Below are positions 52,760 to 60,986 of a DNA stretch of 64,000 bases, piece after piece. The notes under the pieces are model-generated. The model was not told where the DNA came from. It searched no databases and worked only from the letters and a program-made list of their open reading frames with translations. The translations under genes were made by a program, and so were the position numbers. Source of the stretch: an uncultured Collinsella sp. (lineage in GTDB: Bacteria > Actinomycetota > Coriobacteriia > Coriobacteriales > Coriobacteriaceae); contig UQLF01000005.1 of assembly GCA_900541875.1 (NCBI GenBank), positions 43,651 to 107,650 on the forward strand. Direction: 5' to 3'. Position 1 is the stretch's first letter, and every line of letters starts with the position of its first letter.

Positions 52760-54784
52760 CTACATCAAGTTGCAAACAGCCGCCGCGAAGGCTACGGGAT
52801 CCTCGGGGAGGATGCCCTCGACCAGCAGAGCCTGGTCATAGAGCAGACCGGAGTACTGCTTGATCTTGTCGGCGTCGCCCGCCTTCTGAGCAGCGACGAG
52901 CTTGGCAAAGACCGGGTGCTTGGCGTTGAGCTCGAGCACGCGCTGGCTCTTGGGCATGCCGTCGGGCGCGCCCTCGGGTCCCTTCTGGAGCACCTTCTCC
53001 ATCTCGAGCGAAAGCGGGCCCTCGGTGGTGATGCACGCGGGAGCATCGGTCAGGCGCGCAGAGACGGCGACCTTCTCGACCTTGTCGCCGAGCGCCTCCT
53101 TCATAGCGCTAAAGAGGTCCTCGTTCTCCTTGGTGGCGTCCTCGGCCTCCTTCTTCTCGTCCTCGGTCGCCAGGTCAAGATCACCGGTCGCGACGTTCTT
53201 GAGCTCCAGATGACGATCCTCGACCTCGGGCTCGGCACCGTCGGCCACAGCCTTCTCGGCAGCCTCGCGAGCTGCGTCGTCCTCGTAGATCTTGGGCATA
53301 TCGGCGGCAACGTACTCACGCATAGCTTGGAACGTGAACTCATCCACGTCCTGCGTCAGCAGCAGTACATCGTAGCCGCGGTCGAGCACGCCCTTTACCA
53401 CGGGCATCTTGGCCAAGCGCTCACGCGAGTCACCGGCGGCGTAGTAGATGGCCTTCTGATCCTCGGGCATGCCCTTGGCATACTCGGCAAGGGTAATCAT
53501 CTTCTGTTCCTTGGCAGACCAGAACAGCAGCAGGTCGGCGAGCTCATCGGCCTTCATGCCATAGCTCGAGTAGATGCCGTACTTAAGGCCGCGGCCAAAG
53601 TTCTCAAAGAACTTCTCGTAGGCCTCGCGGTCGTTGTCACGCATATCCTCAAGGTCGGCGGTGATCTTCTTCTCGACACGCTTGGCAATGGCCTTGAGCT
53701 GACGGTTCTGCTGCAGCGTCTCGCGCGAGATGTTGAGCGACACGTCGGCGGAATCCACGACGCCGCGGACAAAGTTGTAGTAGTCGGGCAGCAGGTCGTC
53801 GCACTTCTCCATAATCAGAACGTTGGAGCTGTAGAGCGCCAGGCCCTTCTCGTAGTCCTTGCTGTACAGATCGAACGGCGCGCGACCCGGCACAAACAGC
53901 AGGGCGTCATACTCGAGCGTGCCCTCGGCATGGAAACTGATGGTGCGCGCAGGATCGTCAAAGTCGTGGAACGTGGACTTGTAGAACTCGTCGTAGTCCT
54001 TCTGCTCGACATCGGAGCTGCGCTTCTTCCAGATCGGTGTCATGGAATTGACGGTCTCGAGCTCCTGGTAGCCCTCGTACTCGGGCTTGTAATCGTCGCC
54101 GGCGTCCTCGGGCTTGGGTTTCTGGCGGCTCTTGGACACCATCATCTGGATCGGGTAGCGCACATAGTTGCTGTACTGCTGAATCAGGCTCTTGAGGCCC
54201 CACTCGGTCAGGAAGCGATCGTAGGTCTCGGCCTCGCCGTCGGCATCGAGCTTCTCATTCTCGCGCAGCGTCAGGATGACATCGGTACCGTGCTCGGCGC
54301 GCTCGCCGTCCTCGATGGTGTAGCCCTCAAGACCGTCGGATTCCCACACATGGGCGACATCCTCGCCATAGGCGCGGCTGACGACCTTCACATGACTGGC
54401 AACCATAAAAGCCGAGTAGAAGCCCACGCCAAACTGACCGATGATGTCGACATCCGAACCCTGCTGCTCGGCGTTTTCGGTCTTAAACTCCTCGGAGCCG
54501 GAATGGGCGATGGTGCCCAGATTGCGCTCGAGCTCCTCGGCGGTCATGCCAATGCCGTTATCCGAGATGGTAATGGTGCGGGCGTCTTTATCAAAGGAGA
54601 CGCGAATGGCCAGGTCGCCCTGGTCGATCTTGACGCTCGGATCCTGCAGGCTCTTAAAGTTGAGCTTGTCGACGGCGTCGCTCGCGTTAGAGATAAGCTC
54701 GCGCAGGAAGATTTCCTTATTGGTGTAGATGGAGTTGATCATGAGGTCGAGCAGTTTTTTGCTCTCGGTCTTAAATTGACGCAT
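52760..54784 (-). CDS. htpG: Chaperone HtpG (bacterial Hsp90)
   Basis: A 674-residue Hsp90. The GHKL ATPase domain carries FLRELISNASDAVDKL, ISDNGIGM and IGQFGVGFYSAFMVA; the middle domain has the catalytic-loop region SADVSLNISRETLQQNRQLKAI; the C-terminal dimerisation domain is complete. It is slightly longer than E. coli HtpG, with a charged insertion near residues 525-545 (EDEKKEAEDATKENED). AAAGGA precedes the ATG. No CIRCE-like or HAIR-like element is evident in the 202 bases upstream. Confidence 0.97.
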   Translation of the reverse strand: MRQFKTESKKLLDLMINSIYTNKEIFLRELISNASDAVDKLNFKSLQDPSVKIDQGDLAIRVSFDKDARTITISDNGIGMTAEELERNLGTIAHSGSEEFKTENAEQQGSDVDIIGQFGVGFYSAFMVASHVKVVSRAYGEDVAHVWESDGLEGYTIEDGERAEHGTDVILTLRENEKLDADGEAETYDRFLTEWGLKSLIQQYSNYVRYPIQMMVSKSRQKPKPEDAGDDYKPEYEGYQELETVNSMTPIWKKRSSDVEQKDYDEFYKSTFHDFDDPARTISFHAEGTLEYDALLFVPGRAPFDLYSKDYEKGLALYSSNVLIMEKCDDLLPDYYNFVRGVVDSADVSLNISRETLQQNRQLKAIAKRVEKKITADLEDMRDNDREAYEKFFENFGRGLKYGIYSSYGMKADELADLLLFWSAKEQKMITLAEYAKGMPEDQKAIYYAAGDSRERLAKMPVVKGVLDRGYDVLLLTQDVDEFTFQAMREYVAADMPKIYEDDAAREAAEKAVADGAEPEVEDRHLELKNVATGDLDLATEDEKKEAEDATKENEDLFSAMKEALGDKVEKVAVSARLTDAPACITTEGPLSLEMEKVLQKGPEGAPDGMPKSQRVLELNAKHPVFAKLVAAQKAGDADKIKQYSGLLYDQALLVEGILPEDPVAFAAAVCNLM

Positions 54785-54946
54785 GTGCAGTCCTTTCGCG
54801 CTACCCCCGTCCGCAAAAACGGCCCGGTTGCCCGAGCCGCATCGCAGACCTGCTATGTTCAGACTTAGATTTTATAACCCATTAGCGCGCATATATACAT
54901 ACGGAATCGAAAAACTGTATGTCTAAGCGCTCCGATGCGTCAATTG

Positions 54947-54995
54947 CCAAGGAGTGTCCCCAGCTGCCGGCAGAAAAGGAACGTCCCTATCTGCC
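54947..54995. repeat. Tandem GGGGAC-core repeats at the GNAT stop
   Basis: On the minus strand two tandem copies share the pattern GGCAG-NT-(G)GGGAC-(R)(Y)TCCTT (54969-54995 and 54947-54968). The first overlaps the stop codon of the GNAT gene. Confidence 0.5.
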
Positions 54996-55487
54996 ATCTA
55001 CGCGCTTGGCCATCCAAACATGGGGCTGGCCCTCGTCTTCGTAATCTACCGGGGCAATTTGCGTGTAGCCCGCCTTTGCATAGAGCGGTAGCACGTATTC
55101 CTGCGCATGCAGCTTAATAAGCTTAGCGCCGGCATCGCGTGCGCACGCAGCACTGGCCTCGACGATCGCACTCGCCAGTCCGCGACGGCGCATAGCCGGC
55201 AGCACGGCGACGCGCCCCATAATGTAGGTCTCCCCCGCCGCAACGCCTTCGTCCATGTCGCATGCCGGCGACACCGGGGCCTCTGCGTCAGCCGCGCGCT
55301 CAAGCTCTTCGGGAAACACGCGCGAGCAACCGGCAAGCTCGCCGTCTGCATAGAGCGTCACATGAATGCAGTTCGGATCCTCGTCGATAGCGTCAAACTC
55401 ATTCTCGTAGCCCTGCTCGTCCATAAAAACGACGCGGCGCACCAGCGCCGCGTCATCAAAGCATCCCGTCTTAAGTTGGATATCCAT
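54987..55487 (-). CDS. GNAT-family N-acetyltransferase
   Basis: A 166-residue acetyltransferase close to the ElaA/YjcF subgroup: VRRVVFMDEQGYENEFDAIDEDPNCIHVTLY, then the acetyl-CoA-binding motif A YIMGRVAVLPAMRRRGLASAIVEA, LHAQEYVLPLYAKAGY and QPHVWMAKRV. The substrate is unknown. The ATG at 55487 follows AAAGGG; an ATG six codons earlier lies within that ribosome site. It follows the cpsB-like gene by 39 bases and is probably the last gene of that transcript. Confidence 0.87.
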   Translation of the reverse strand: MDIQLKTGCFDDAALVRRVVFMDEQGYENEFDAIDEDPNCIHVTLYADGELAGCSRVFPEELERAADAEAPVSPACDMDEGVAAGETYIMGRVAVLPAMRRRGLASAIVEASAACARDAGAKLIKLHAQEYVLPLYAKAGYTQIAPVDYEDEGQPHVWMAKRVDGR

Positions 55488-55526
55488 GGCTGCCCTTTCA
55501 TTCAATGCGAACGTTGGGGACAGATT

Positions 55527-56177
55527 TTAGCGAAAATGGGCCCCGCGCACGCTAAACTTCGCGCGAGCCTTCGCCAAGCAGTCGTAATGACCCACGTTAT
55601 GGGCATCGCTCGCGATGAAACTGTACAGGTTCTGATCGAACAGGCGCTGTGCCGGCTTTTTCTCGCGACCAAATCGACCGCCGGCAATAAAGTCCGCCGA
55701 AGCCTGCAGCTTGCAGCCCATATCGACCAGGCGCTCCGCCACGCTTACATCCTTTTGAACCGCACGATAGCGCTCAGGATGAGCGATGATCACCTGGTAG
55801 CCACGGCACTGCAAATCGTAAATCGTGTTCTCGTACTCTCTAAACGCATACGCATCGGCATGCGTCGAAAGCTCGAGCAGAAACTCGTTGGTCCCATCGA
55901 AATGCAAGTGCTCCGCGGCATCGATACCAAGCTCAACGAGCTTTCGATGGTTGACCTCGAAGCCCATCTGGAGCGGAAAACCGTCAGCGTTATCACGCAG
56001 CAGCTCAAAGGCATCCCACATCTTGTCGTAATCAAAATAGGGATCCCGGCAGTGAGGAGTGCAAACGATTCTGGTTACACCGGCCCGCTTGGCAGCCTCG
56101 AGCATCGCCAAGCTCTCATCGAGATCGGCGGCGCCGTCGTCTACACCCGGCAAGATATGGCAATGAATGTCACGCAT
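55527..56177 (-). CDS. cpsB: PHP-domain tyrosine-protein phosphatase (CpsB/YwqE-like)
   Basis: A 216-residue manganese-dependent phosphatase. PHP motifs are DIHCHILPGVDDGA, VCTPHCRDPYFDY, EVNHRK, IIAHPERYRAVQKD and IASDAHNVGHYD, matching CpsB/YwqE/Wzb of Gram-positive capsule systems. It dephosphorylates the CpsD tyrosine kinase. It is third in the unit cpsC-cpsD-cpsB, 17 bases after cpsD. Confidence 0.92.
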   Translation of the reverse strand: MRDIHCHILPGVDDGAADLDESLAMLEAAKRAGVTRIVCTPHCRDPYFDYDKMWDAFELLRDNADGFPLQMGFEVNHRKLVELGIDAAEHLHFDGTNEFLLELSTHADAYAFREYENTIYDLQCRGYQVIIAHPERYRAVQKDVSVAERLVDMGCKLQASADFIAGGRFGREKKPAQRLFDQNLYSFIASDAHNVGHYDCLAKARAKFSVRGAHFR

Positions 56178-56194
56178 AGGTCAGCCTTAATCAA

Positions 56195-56932
56195 CTAAAC
56201 GTTTGCTCGGTTGGTGAAGATGCCCTTTTTTGAAGTCCCCTGATCGTCGGAGCCCTTCTTCACCTTCTTACCGTCCTTGGTGTAGTAGGAGTAGTAGTAC
56301 TCGCTGGTCTCGGTCTCGCAGTAGTTCATAACGGTACCGATGAGCTTGACCTTCTCGGACTTCTTAAGCTGACCGATAGCGTTGAGCGCCTCCTCGCGCT
56401 TGGTGAAATCCTCACGCACGACAAAAAGCGTGCCGTCGGTCAGGCTGGCAATCTCGGCAGCATCGATGAAGGTGCCGACCGGAGGAGCGTCGAAGATGAC
56501 GTACTGGAACTTGGCGGACAGTGCCTTTACCAGCTTGGCAAAGCGGTGAGAGACGATGATGTCGGCAGGATTGGGAATATGCGGCTCGGCATCGAGGAAG
56601 TAGAAGTTCTTCTGACCCGTCTCGACAATTGCCTGGTCAATGGAGATCTGCTCGGAAAGGACCGCATAGAGTCCGCCGCGCGAACGAACGCCGAGCATAT
56701 CGGAAAGGGACCTGCGGCGCATATCGGCCTCGACCAGCAGGACGCTCTTGCCGCTGGTGGCGATAGCCTGGGCAAGGTTAATGGAAACCGTAGACTTGCC
56801 CTCGTTGGGAATCGAGGAGGTAACGGTGATGGTGCGAATGGGGTCGTCCACACTCGCAAAGCGGATGTTGGCCAGAAGGGTCTTGGCGGCATTCTGTACA
56901 ACGAGCTTATCGGTGTTCTTTGCCTTAGCCAT
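56195..56932 (-). CDS. cpsD: BY-kinase (CpsD-like capsule/EPS tyrosine kinase)
   Basis: A 245-residue bacterial tyrosine kinase. Walker A is TSSIPNEGKSTVS, Walker A' is VLLVEADMRRRSL, Walker B is YVIFDAPPVGT. The C-terminal tyrosine cluster ETSEYYYSYYTKDGKK is the autophosphorylation tail. It needs the CpsC membrane protein, encoded two bases upstream, to be active. Together they control the chain length and export of a cell-surface polysaccharide. Glycosyltransferase genes are not in the window. Confidence 0.92.
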   Translation of the reverse strand: MAKAKNTDKLVVQNAAKTLLANIRFASVDDPIRTITVTSSIPNEGKSTVSINLAQAIATSGKSVLLVEADMRRRSLSDMLGVRSRGGLYAVLSEQISIDQAIVETGQKNFYFLDAEPHIPNPADIIVSHRFAKLVKALSAKFQYVIFDAPPVGTFIDAAEIASLTDGTLFVVREDFTKREEALNAIGQLKKSEKVKLIGTVMNYCETETSEYYYSYYTKDGKKVKKGSDDQGTSKKGIFTNRANV

Positions 56933-56934
56933 GC

Positions 56935-57591
56935 CTATTTACCACCTTTCATAGCCGGAATTCGGCCAACAACGGGAATACCCAGGAGCTCTTCTGCCTC
57001 TTCTGCACCGCGGATGCGGGTGTTGAGCATGTCTGCCAAAACGACATAGGCAACTGCGATAAAGATGCCCGCGAGGAACGCGACGGCAATATACAGCGTG
57101 CGCTTGGGGCCGCTGGGGGCTTCGGGGGTCTTAGCCTCGTCGATAACGTTGATGCTCTGGGCAGCGCCGACGTTCTGAGCGACCGTACTCACCGAGCTGG
57201 CCATGGCCTTTGCGACCTTAGCCGTCTCCTTGGCATCGGTGCCGGTAACCGAAAGCGTAATGACACGCGTGGTGGTCTCGGAGGAAACAGACACCTTGTA
57301 GTCATCCAGATCGGTGAGGCCCAGTTCATTGGCGGCGCCGCTCTTAACGCTATCGCTATCCAGCAGCGTGGCGATATCGTTGGAAAGCATCTGGCTCGCC
57401 GAGAGATCGTTGTAGCTCATCTGACCGCTATCGTCGGTCTTGGCGAGAATGTACATGCTCGTCGTCGCGGTATAGGTGTTGTCCATCGCAACGAAGGACA
57501 CGATGCCCATGGCGATCGCGCAGACCACCGGAAGGGTGATGACCAGCTGAAGGTGCTTCTTCAGCAGCTGGAACAGTTCGAGAAGGGTCAT
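56935..57591 (-). CDS. cpsC: Wzz/CpsC-type chain-length determinant
   Basis: A 218-residue membrane adaptor. It has two membrane helices (LQLVITLPVVCAIAMGIVSFVAM near residue 15 and TLYIAVAFLAGIFIAVAYVVLADML near 170) with an extracellular Wzz domain between them, and a short cytoplasmic tail with RGAEEAEELLGIPVVGRIP, the juxtamembrane segment that activates the CpsD kinase. GAAAGGC precedes the ATG. It is the first gene of the unit; the 195 bases between it and the histidine kinase gene's end contain no gene. Confidence 0.92.
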   Translation of the reverse strand: MTLLELFQLLKKHLQLVITLPVVCAIAMGIVSFVAMDNTYTATTSMYILAKTDDSGQMSYNDLSASQMLSNDIATLLDSDSVKSGAANELGLTDLDDYKVSVSSETTTRVITLSVTGTDAKETAKVAKAMASSVSTVAQNVGAAQSINVIDEAKTPEAPSGPKRTLYIAVAFLAGIFIAVAYVVLADMLNTRIRGAEEAEELLGIPVVGRIPAMKGGK

Positions 57592-57786
57592 GCAGCTTGC
57601 CTTTCATTTCCCCAGTTCGGATTGACAAAACTGTTCGTATGCTATCGCATCTTTTTACCGAGACCAAACTCTATACATAAGAAACAGGCTCTCCTGTAAA
57701 AATGTCGGAAGCAATCGTAAAATTGCACAACAACGCCGCACCCGAAAGTCAAATGCGGCGTCTGCATCAATATCTATGTTGTATCG

Positions 57787-59211
57787 CTATGCGAATGGCT
57801 CGTCCTGCTGTATGGGAAGCGTCACCGTAATGGTGGTTCCCACGCCCAACTCGCTCGACAGATCGAGCGTGGCGTGATGATACAGGGCCGCATGCTTGAC
57901 AATGGCAAGCCCCAGACCGGTTCCGCCGCGTGCCTTGGACCTACTCTTGTCCACGCGATAGAACCGCTCAAATACCTTGCCCTGTTCTTCAGGCGCGATA
58001 CCGATTCCCGTGTCGGCGACCGCGAGGAACGGATGGCCTTCGTCGTTGGTGCCGCACTGCAGCGTAACCGTACCGCCGGGCCGATTGTAGCGGATGGCGT
58101 TGCTTGCCAGATTATAGATGAGCTCGTCGATCAAGCGCGACACGCCTTCGATGACCACAGGCTTGGTCTCATGACTTATCGTCACATTCGCCTGACGGGC
58201 GACCTGTTCAAGACGCTGCTCAACCGCGTAGATGGCACGCGAGAGCTCAATAGGCTCCGTGGACCCAATGGGCACCGCCTCGCCCTCAGTTGCACGCTCG
58301 GCCTCGTCCAAGTTAGACAGCGTAAGGATGTCGTTGACAAGCGCCGCCAAACGGCCCGCCTCACGATAGATGCGACCGCCAAAGTTGCGCAGGTCGTCCT
58401 CGCCCTCGACCATGCCGTTTGCGATGAGCTCGGCATAGCCCGAAATCGCCGTAAGCGGCGTCTTGAGCTCATGGGTGATATTCGCCGTGAACTCGCGGCG
58501 CATACGGTCGTTGTCCGCTAGCACCGCCATTTGGCGCTTGAGTTCCTGGCGCTGCGACTCAATACGCTCAAGCATGGGGACCATCTCGGCATAGGCGTGC
58601 TCATAGCTACGGCGTGGGTGGTCCAAATCCACCTCTTGCAACGGCGCGATGATGGCACGGGACTCGCGGCGCGCCATAAAAAACGAGAGTACCGCACCCG
58701 CTGCTGCGATAAGCAGCATCGGCGCCACCATCGACAGCAAAATCGCTGCAACGCCAGGCTGGGCCTGCGCCAAGCGGACAACCTGGCCGTTATCAAGGGC
58801 GACGGCGCGATACAGCATAATCTCGTCGAGCGTAGAGCTTGCGCGCTCCGCGGAACCCAAACCACTCTCAAAGGCCTCGATGACCTCGGGGCGATCGCCA
58901 TGGTTGGGCAGTGTGGAAGGCGACGCCTCGTTGTCGTAGGCAACCGATCCATCCTTGTTAATCAGCGTGATGCGCAAGTCCTCGCGATCGAGGCTACGCA
59001 AGAACGGGATGGGCTCCTGCTGCTCGTCGAGGGCGGCAGCAATGAGCTCGGTTTCCTGCGCCAGGTTGGCACTCGTGGCATCCGCCAAGGTGTTTTGCAC
59101 AAAGAACGCACCCAGCACCGTAAACGCCACGATAACTGCCATGGCGCAGACAAAGATCGTCACAAAAACGCGGTGCGACAGCGTATGTTTTCCCTGGGGG
59201 GCGAAGACCAC
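57787..59211 (-). CDS. Sensor histidine kinase, PhoR-like
   Basis: A 474-residue membrane sensor. Two helices (residues 15-40 and about 165-185) flank an extracytoplasmic domain; the dimerisation domain has FTANITHELKTPLTAISGYAEL with the phospho-accepting His, and the ATPase domain shows N box NLASNAIRYN, G1 VADTGIGI, F box FERFYRVDKSRS and G2 GGTGLGLAIVKH. It starts at GTG, three bases after the regulator stop. Position next to pstB suggests phosphate sensing, but the extracytoplasmic domain does not itself show this. Confidence 0.88.
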   Translation of the reverse strand: MVFAPQGKHTLSHRVFVTIFVCAMAVIVAFTVLGAFFVQNTLADATSANLAQETELIAAALDEQQEPIPFLRSLDREDLRITLINKDGSVAYDNEASPSTLPNHGDRPEVIEAFESGLGSAERASSTLDEIMLYRAVALDNGQVVRLAQAQPGVAAILLSMVAPMLLIAAAGAVLSFFMARRESRAIIAPLQEVDLDHPRRSYEHAYAEMVPMLERIESQRQELKRQMAVLADNDRMRREFTANITHELKTPLTAISGYAELIANGMVEGEDDLRNFGGRIYREAGRLAALVNDILTLSNLDEAERATEGEAVPIGSTEPIELSRAIYAVEQRLEQVARQANVTISHETKPVVIEGVSRLIDELIYNLASNAIRYNRPGGTVTLQCGTNDEGHPFLAVADTGIGIAPEEQGKVFERFYRVDKSRSKARGGTGLGLAIVKHAALYHHATLDLSSELGVGTTITVTLPIQQDEPFA

Positions 59212-59214
59212 GGG

Positions 59215-59943
59215 TTACTCCTCCGATGCGGTGGCCGCGGTGTCGTCACCTTCGGCACCATCACCGGCAGAAGGCTCGGCCAAGCGGTAGCCCACGCCGC
59301 GCACGGTCTCGATGGCGCCGGCATGCTCGCCCAGTTTTTGGCGAAGCGTCTGCACGTGCACGTCAACGGTGCGCGAACCGCCGTCGAAGTCCCAGCCCCA
59401 CACGCTCTGCAGCAACGACTCGCGGGTAAAGACCACGCCGGGCTTGCGCATGAGGTACTCGAGCAGGTCGAACTCGCGCAGGGTGAGCTTAAGCGACTCG
59501 CCGGCAACAGTCACCTCACGATGGCTGGGCGAGAGCACAATGTCGCCCACGCTGAGCACATCGCTTGCCTGTTTGACCATGCCGCCGCGACGCAGCAGTG
59601 CGCGGCAGCGGCTGGCGAGCTCCATGAGCGAAAACGGCTTAGTCAGGTAATCGTCGGCACCGCCATCGAGCGCCATCACCTTGTCGAGCTCGGTATCCTT
59701 GGCGGTAAGCATCATGATGGGCACCGTCGCCGTCAGGCGATCGGCACGCAGTCGACGCATAATCGCCAAGCCATCGGTATCGGGCAGCATGATGTCGAGC
59801 AGGACGGCATCGGGTACCCGTCGCGCCACGGCAGCCTTAAACTCACCGTCGCACGAAAAGCCTTCGGCCTCAATCCCCTGCTTGCGCAGCGCATAGACCG
59901 TCAAATCCCTGATGTTGTCATCGTCCTCGACGTAATAGATCAT
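59215..59943 (-). CDS. OmpR/PhoB-family response regulator
   Basis: A 242-residue regulator: receiver domain with Asp50 in VLLDIMLPDTDG, conserved Thr/Lys in MLTAKD and LTKPFS, then a winged-helix effector domain (LTLREFDLLEYLMRKPGVVFTRESLLQSVWGWDF and RTVDVHVQTLRQKL). The C-terminal tail is rich in Ala, Asp and Glu. Start MIYYVEDDD follows AAAGGGG. It is paired with the kinase downstream and lies 64 bases after pstB. Confidence 0.9.
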   Translation of the reverse strand: MIYYVEDDDNIRDLTVYALRKQGIEAEGFSCDGEFKAAVARRVPDAVLLDIMLPDTDGLAIMRRLRADRLTATVPIMMLTAKDTELDKVMALDGGADDYLTKPFSLMELASRCRALLRRGGMVKQASDVLSVGDIVLSPSHREVTVAGESLKLTLREFDLLEYLMRKPGVVFTRESLLQSVWGWDFDGGSRTVDVHVQTLRQKLGEHAGAIETVRGVGYRLAEPSAGDGAEGDDTAATASEE

Positions 59944-60007
59944 GTTGAACCCCTTTGCGGCCGGCATGACCGCATCTTAACCCTAAAGGTACCTTTACTA
60001 GATGGTA

Positions 60008-60883
60008 TCAGCCAAAACGTCCCGTCAAATAATCCGCCGTGCGCGGATCGGTCGGATTCTTGAAGAGTTGCGCGGTGGGCGCGTGCTCCACCAACTCACC
60101 CAGCAAGAAAAACGCGACCGAGTCGGAGATACGCGCCGCCTGCTGCATATTGTGCGTAACGACCACGAGCGTACAGACCTCCTTGAGCTCGCAGGCCAGC
60201 TGCTCAACCACCAGCGTCGACACGGGGTCGAGTGCCGAGGTCGGCTCGTCCATCAGCAGAATGTCGGGCTGCACGGCAAGCGCGCGGGCGATGCACAGGC
60301 GCTGCTGCTGTCCACCCGAAAGACCCAGGCCCGACTCTTTGAGCTTGTCCTTGACCTCGTCCCATAGCGCAGCACGACGAAGGGAGTCCTCGACCAGCTC
60401 ATCGAGCACGACGCGATCGCGCACACCCATGCCGCGCGGACCATACGCGACGTTGTCGTAGATGCTCATGGGAAACGGGTTGGGGCGCTGGAACACCATG
60501 CCCACGCGCTGGCGAAGGCGGCAAATGTCGTAATCGCCCAAGATATCTTGACCATCGAGCGCAATCTTGCCCTCGATGCGGCAATCCTTGATGCCGTCGT
60601 TCATGCGGTTAAAGCAGCGCAGCAACGTGGACTTTCCGCAGCCCGAAGGCCCGATAAACGAGGTGATCTGCTTGTCGCGGATCTTGATATTCACGTCCTT
60701 GAGCGCATGATGGTCGCCATAGAACAGGTCGAGGCCTTCAACGTCGATGCGCGTCGGCGAGGCGGCAAGATCCTCTGCCGTGGGGCGAGTCGCATCCCCA
60801 ACCTCGCGCTCGTGCGCGGCCTCGGCCTGCGCTTTCATGAGTTCTTCAAGCTCCGTGGGCTCCACAGCCGCAGCAGCCGTCAT
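60008..60883 (-). CDS. pstB: Phosphate ABC transporter ATP-binding protein PstB
   Basis: A 291-residue PstB with an added N-terminal segment of about 40 residues, rich in Ala and Glu, before the ABC domain. Motifs: Walker A SFIGPSGCGKSTLLR, Q loop VGMVFQRPNPFPMSIYDNVAYG, signature LSGGQQQRLCIARAL, Walker B ILLMDEPTSALDP. The Q loop and NPFPMSIYDN segment are diagnostic of PstB. GGAGG precedes the ATG. The permease genes pstC/pstA, pstS and phoU are not adjacent: a kinase gene lies upstream. Its regulator pair downstream may be the phosphate system. Confidence 0.92.
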   Translation of the reverse strand: MTAAAAVEPTELEELMKAQAEAAHEREVGDATRPTAEDLAASPTRIDVEGLDLFYGDHHALKDVNIKIRDKQITSFIGPSGCGKSTLLRCFNRMNDGIKDCRIEGKIALDGQDILGDYDICRLRQRVGMVFQRPNPFPMSIYDNVAYGPRGMGVRDRVVLDELVEDSLRRAALWDEVKDKLKESGLGLSGGQQQRLCIARALAVQPDILLMDEPTSALDPVSTLVVEQLACELKEVCTLVVVTHNMQQAARISDSVAFFLLGELVEHAPTAQLFKNPTDPRTADYLTGRFG

Positions 60884-60986
60884 ACCGCATACCTCCACAT
60901 CGATATCAATTCAGCAGTATCGATAGTAGAAATCGCGGCTCATATGCACGTGAGCGCATTGTCAAGTGTTTGTAAGGGCACGCTGG

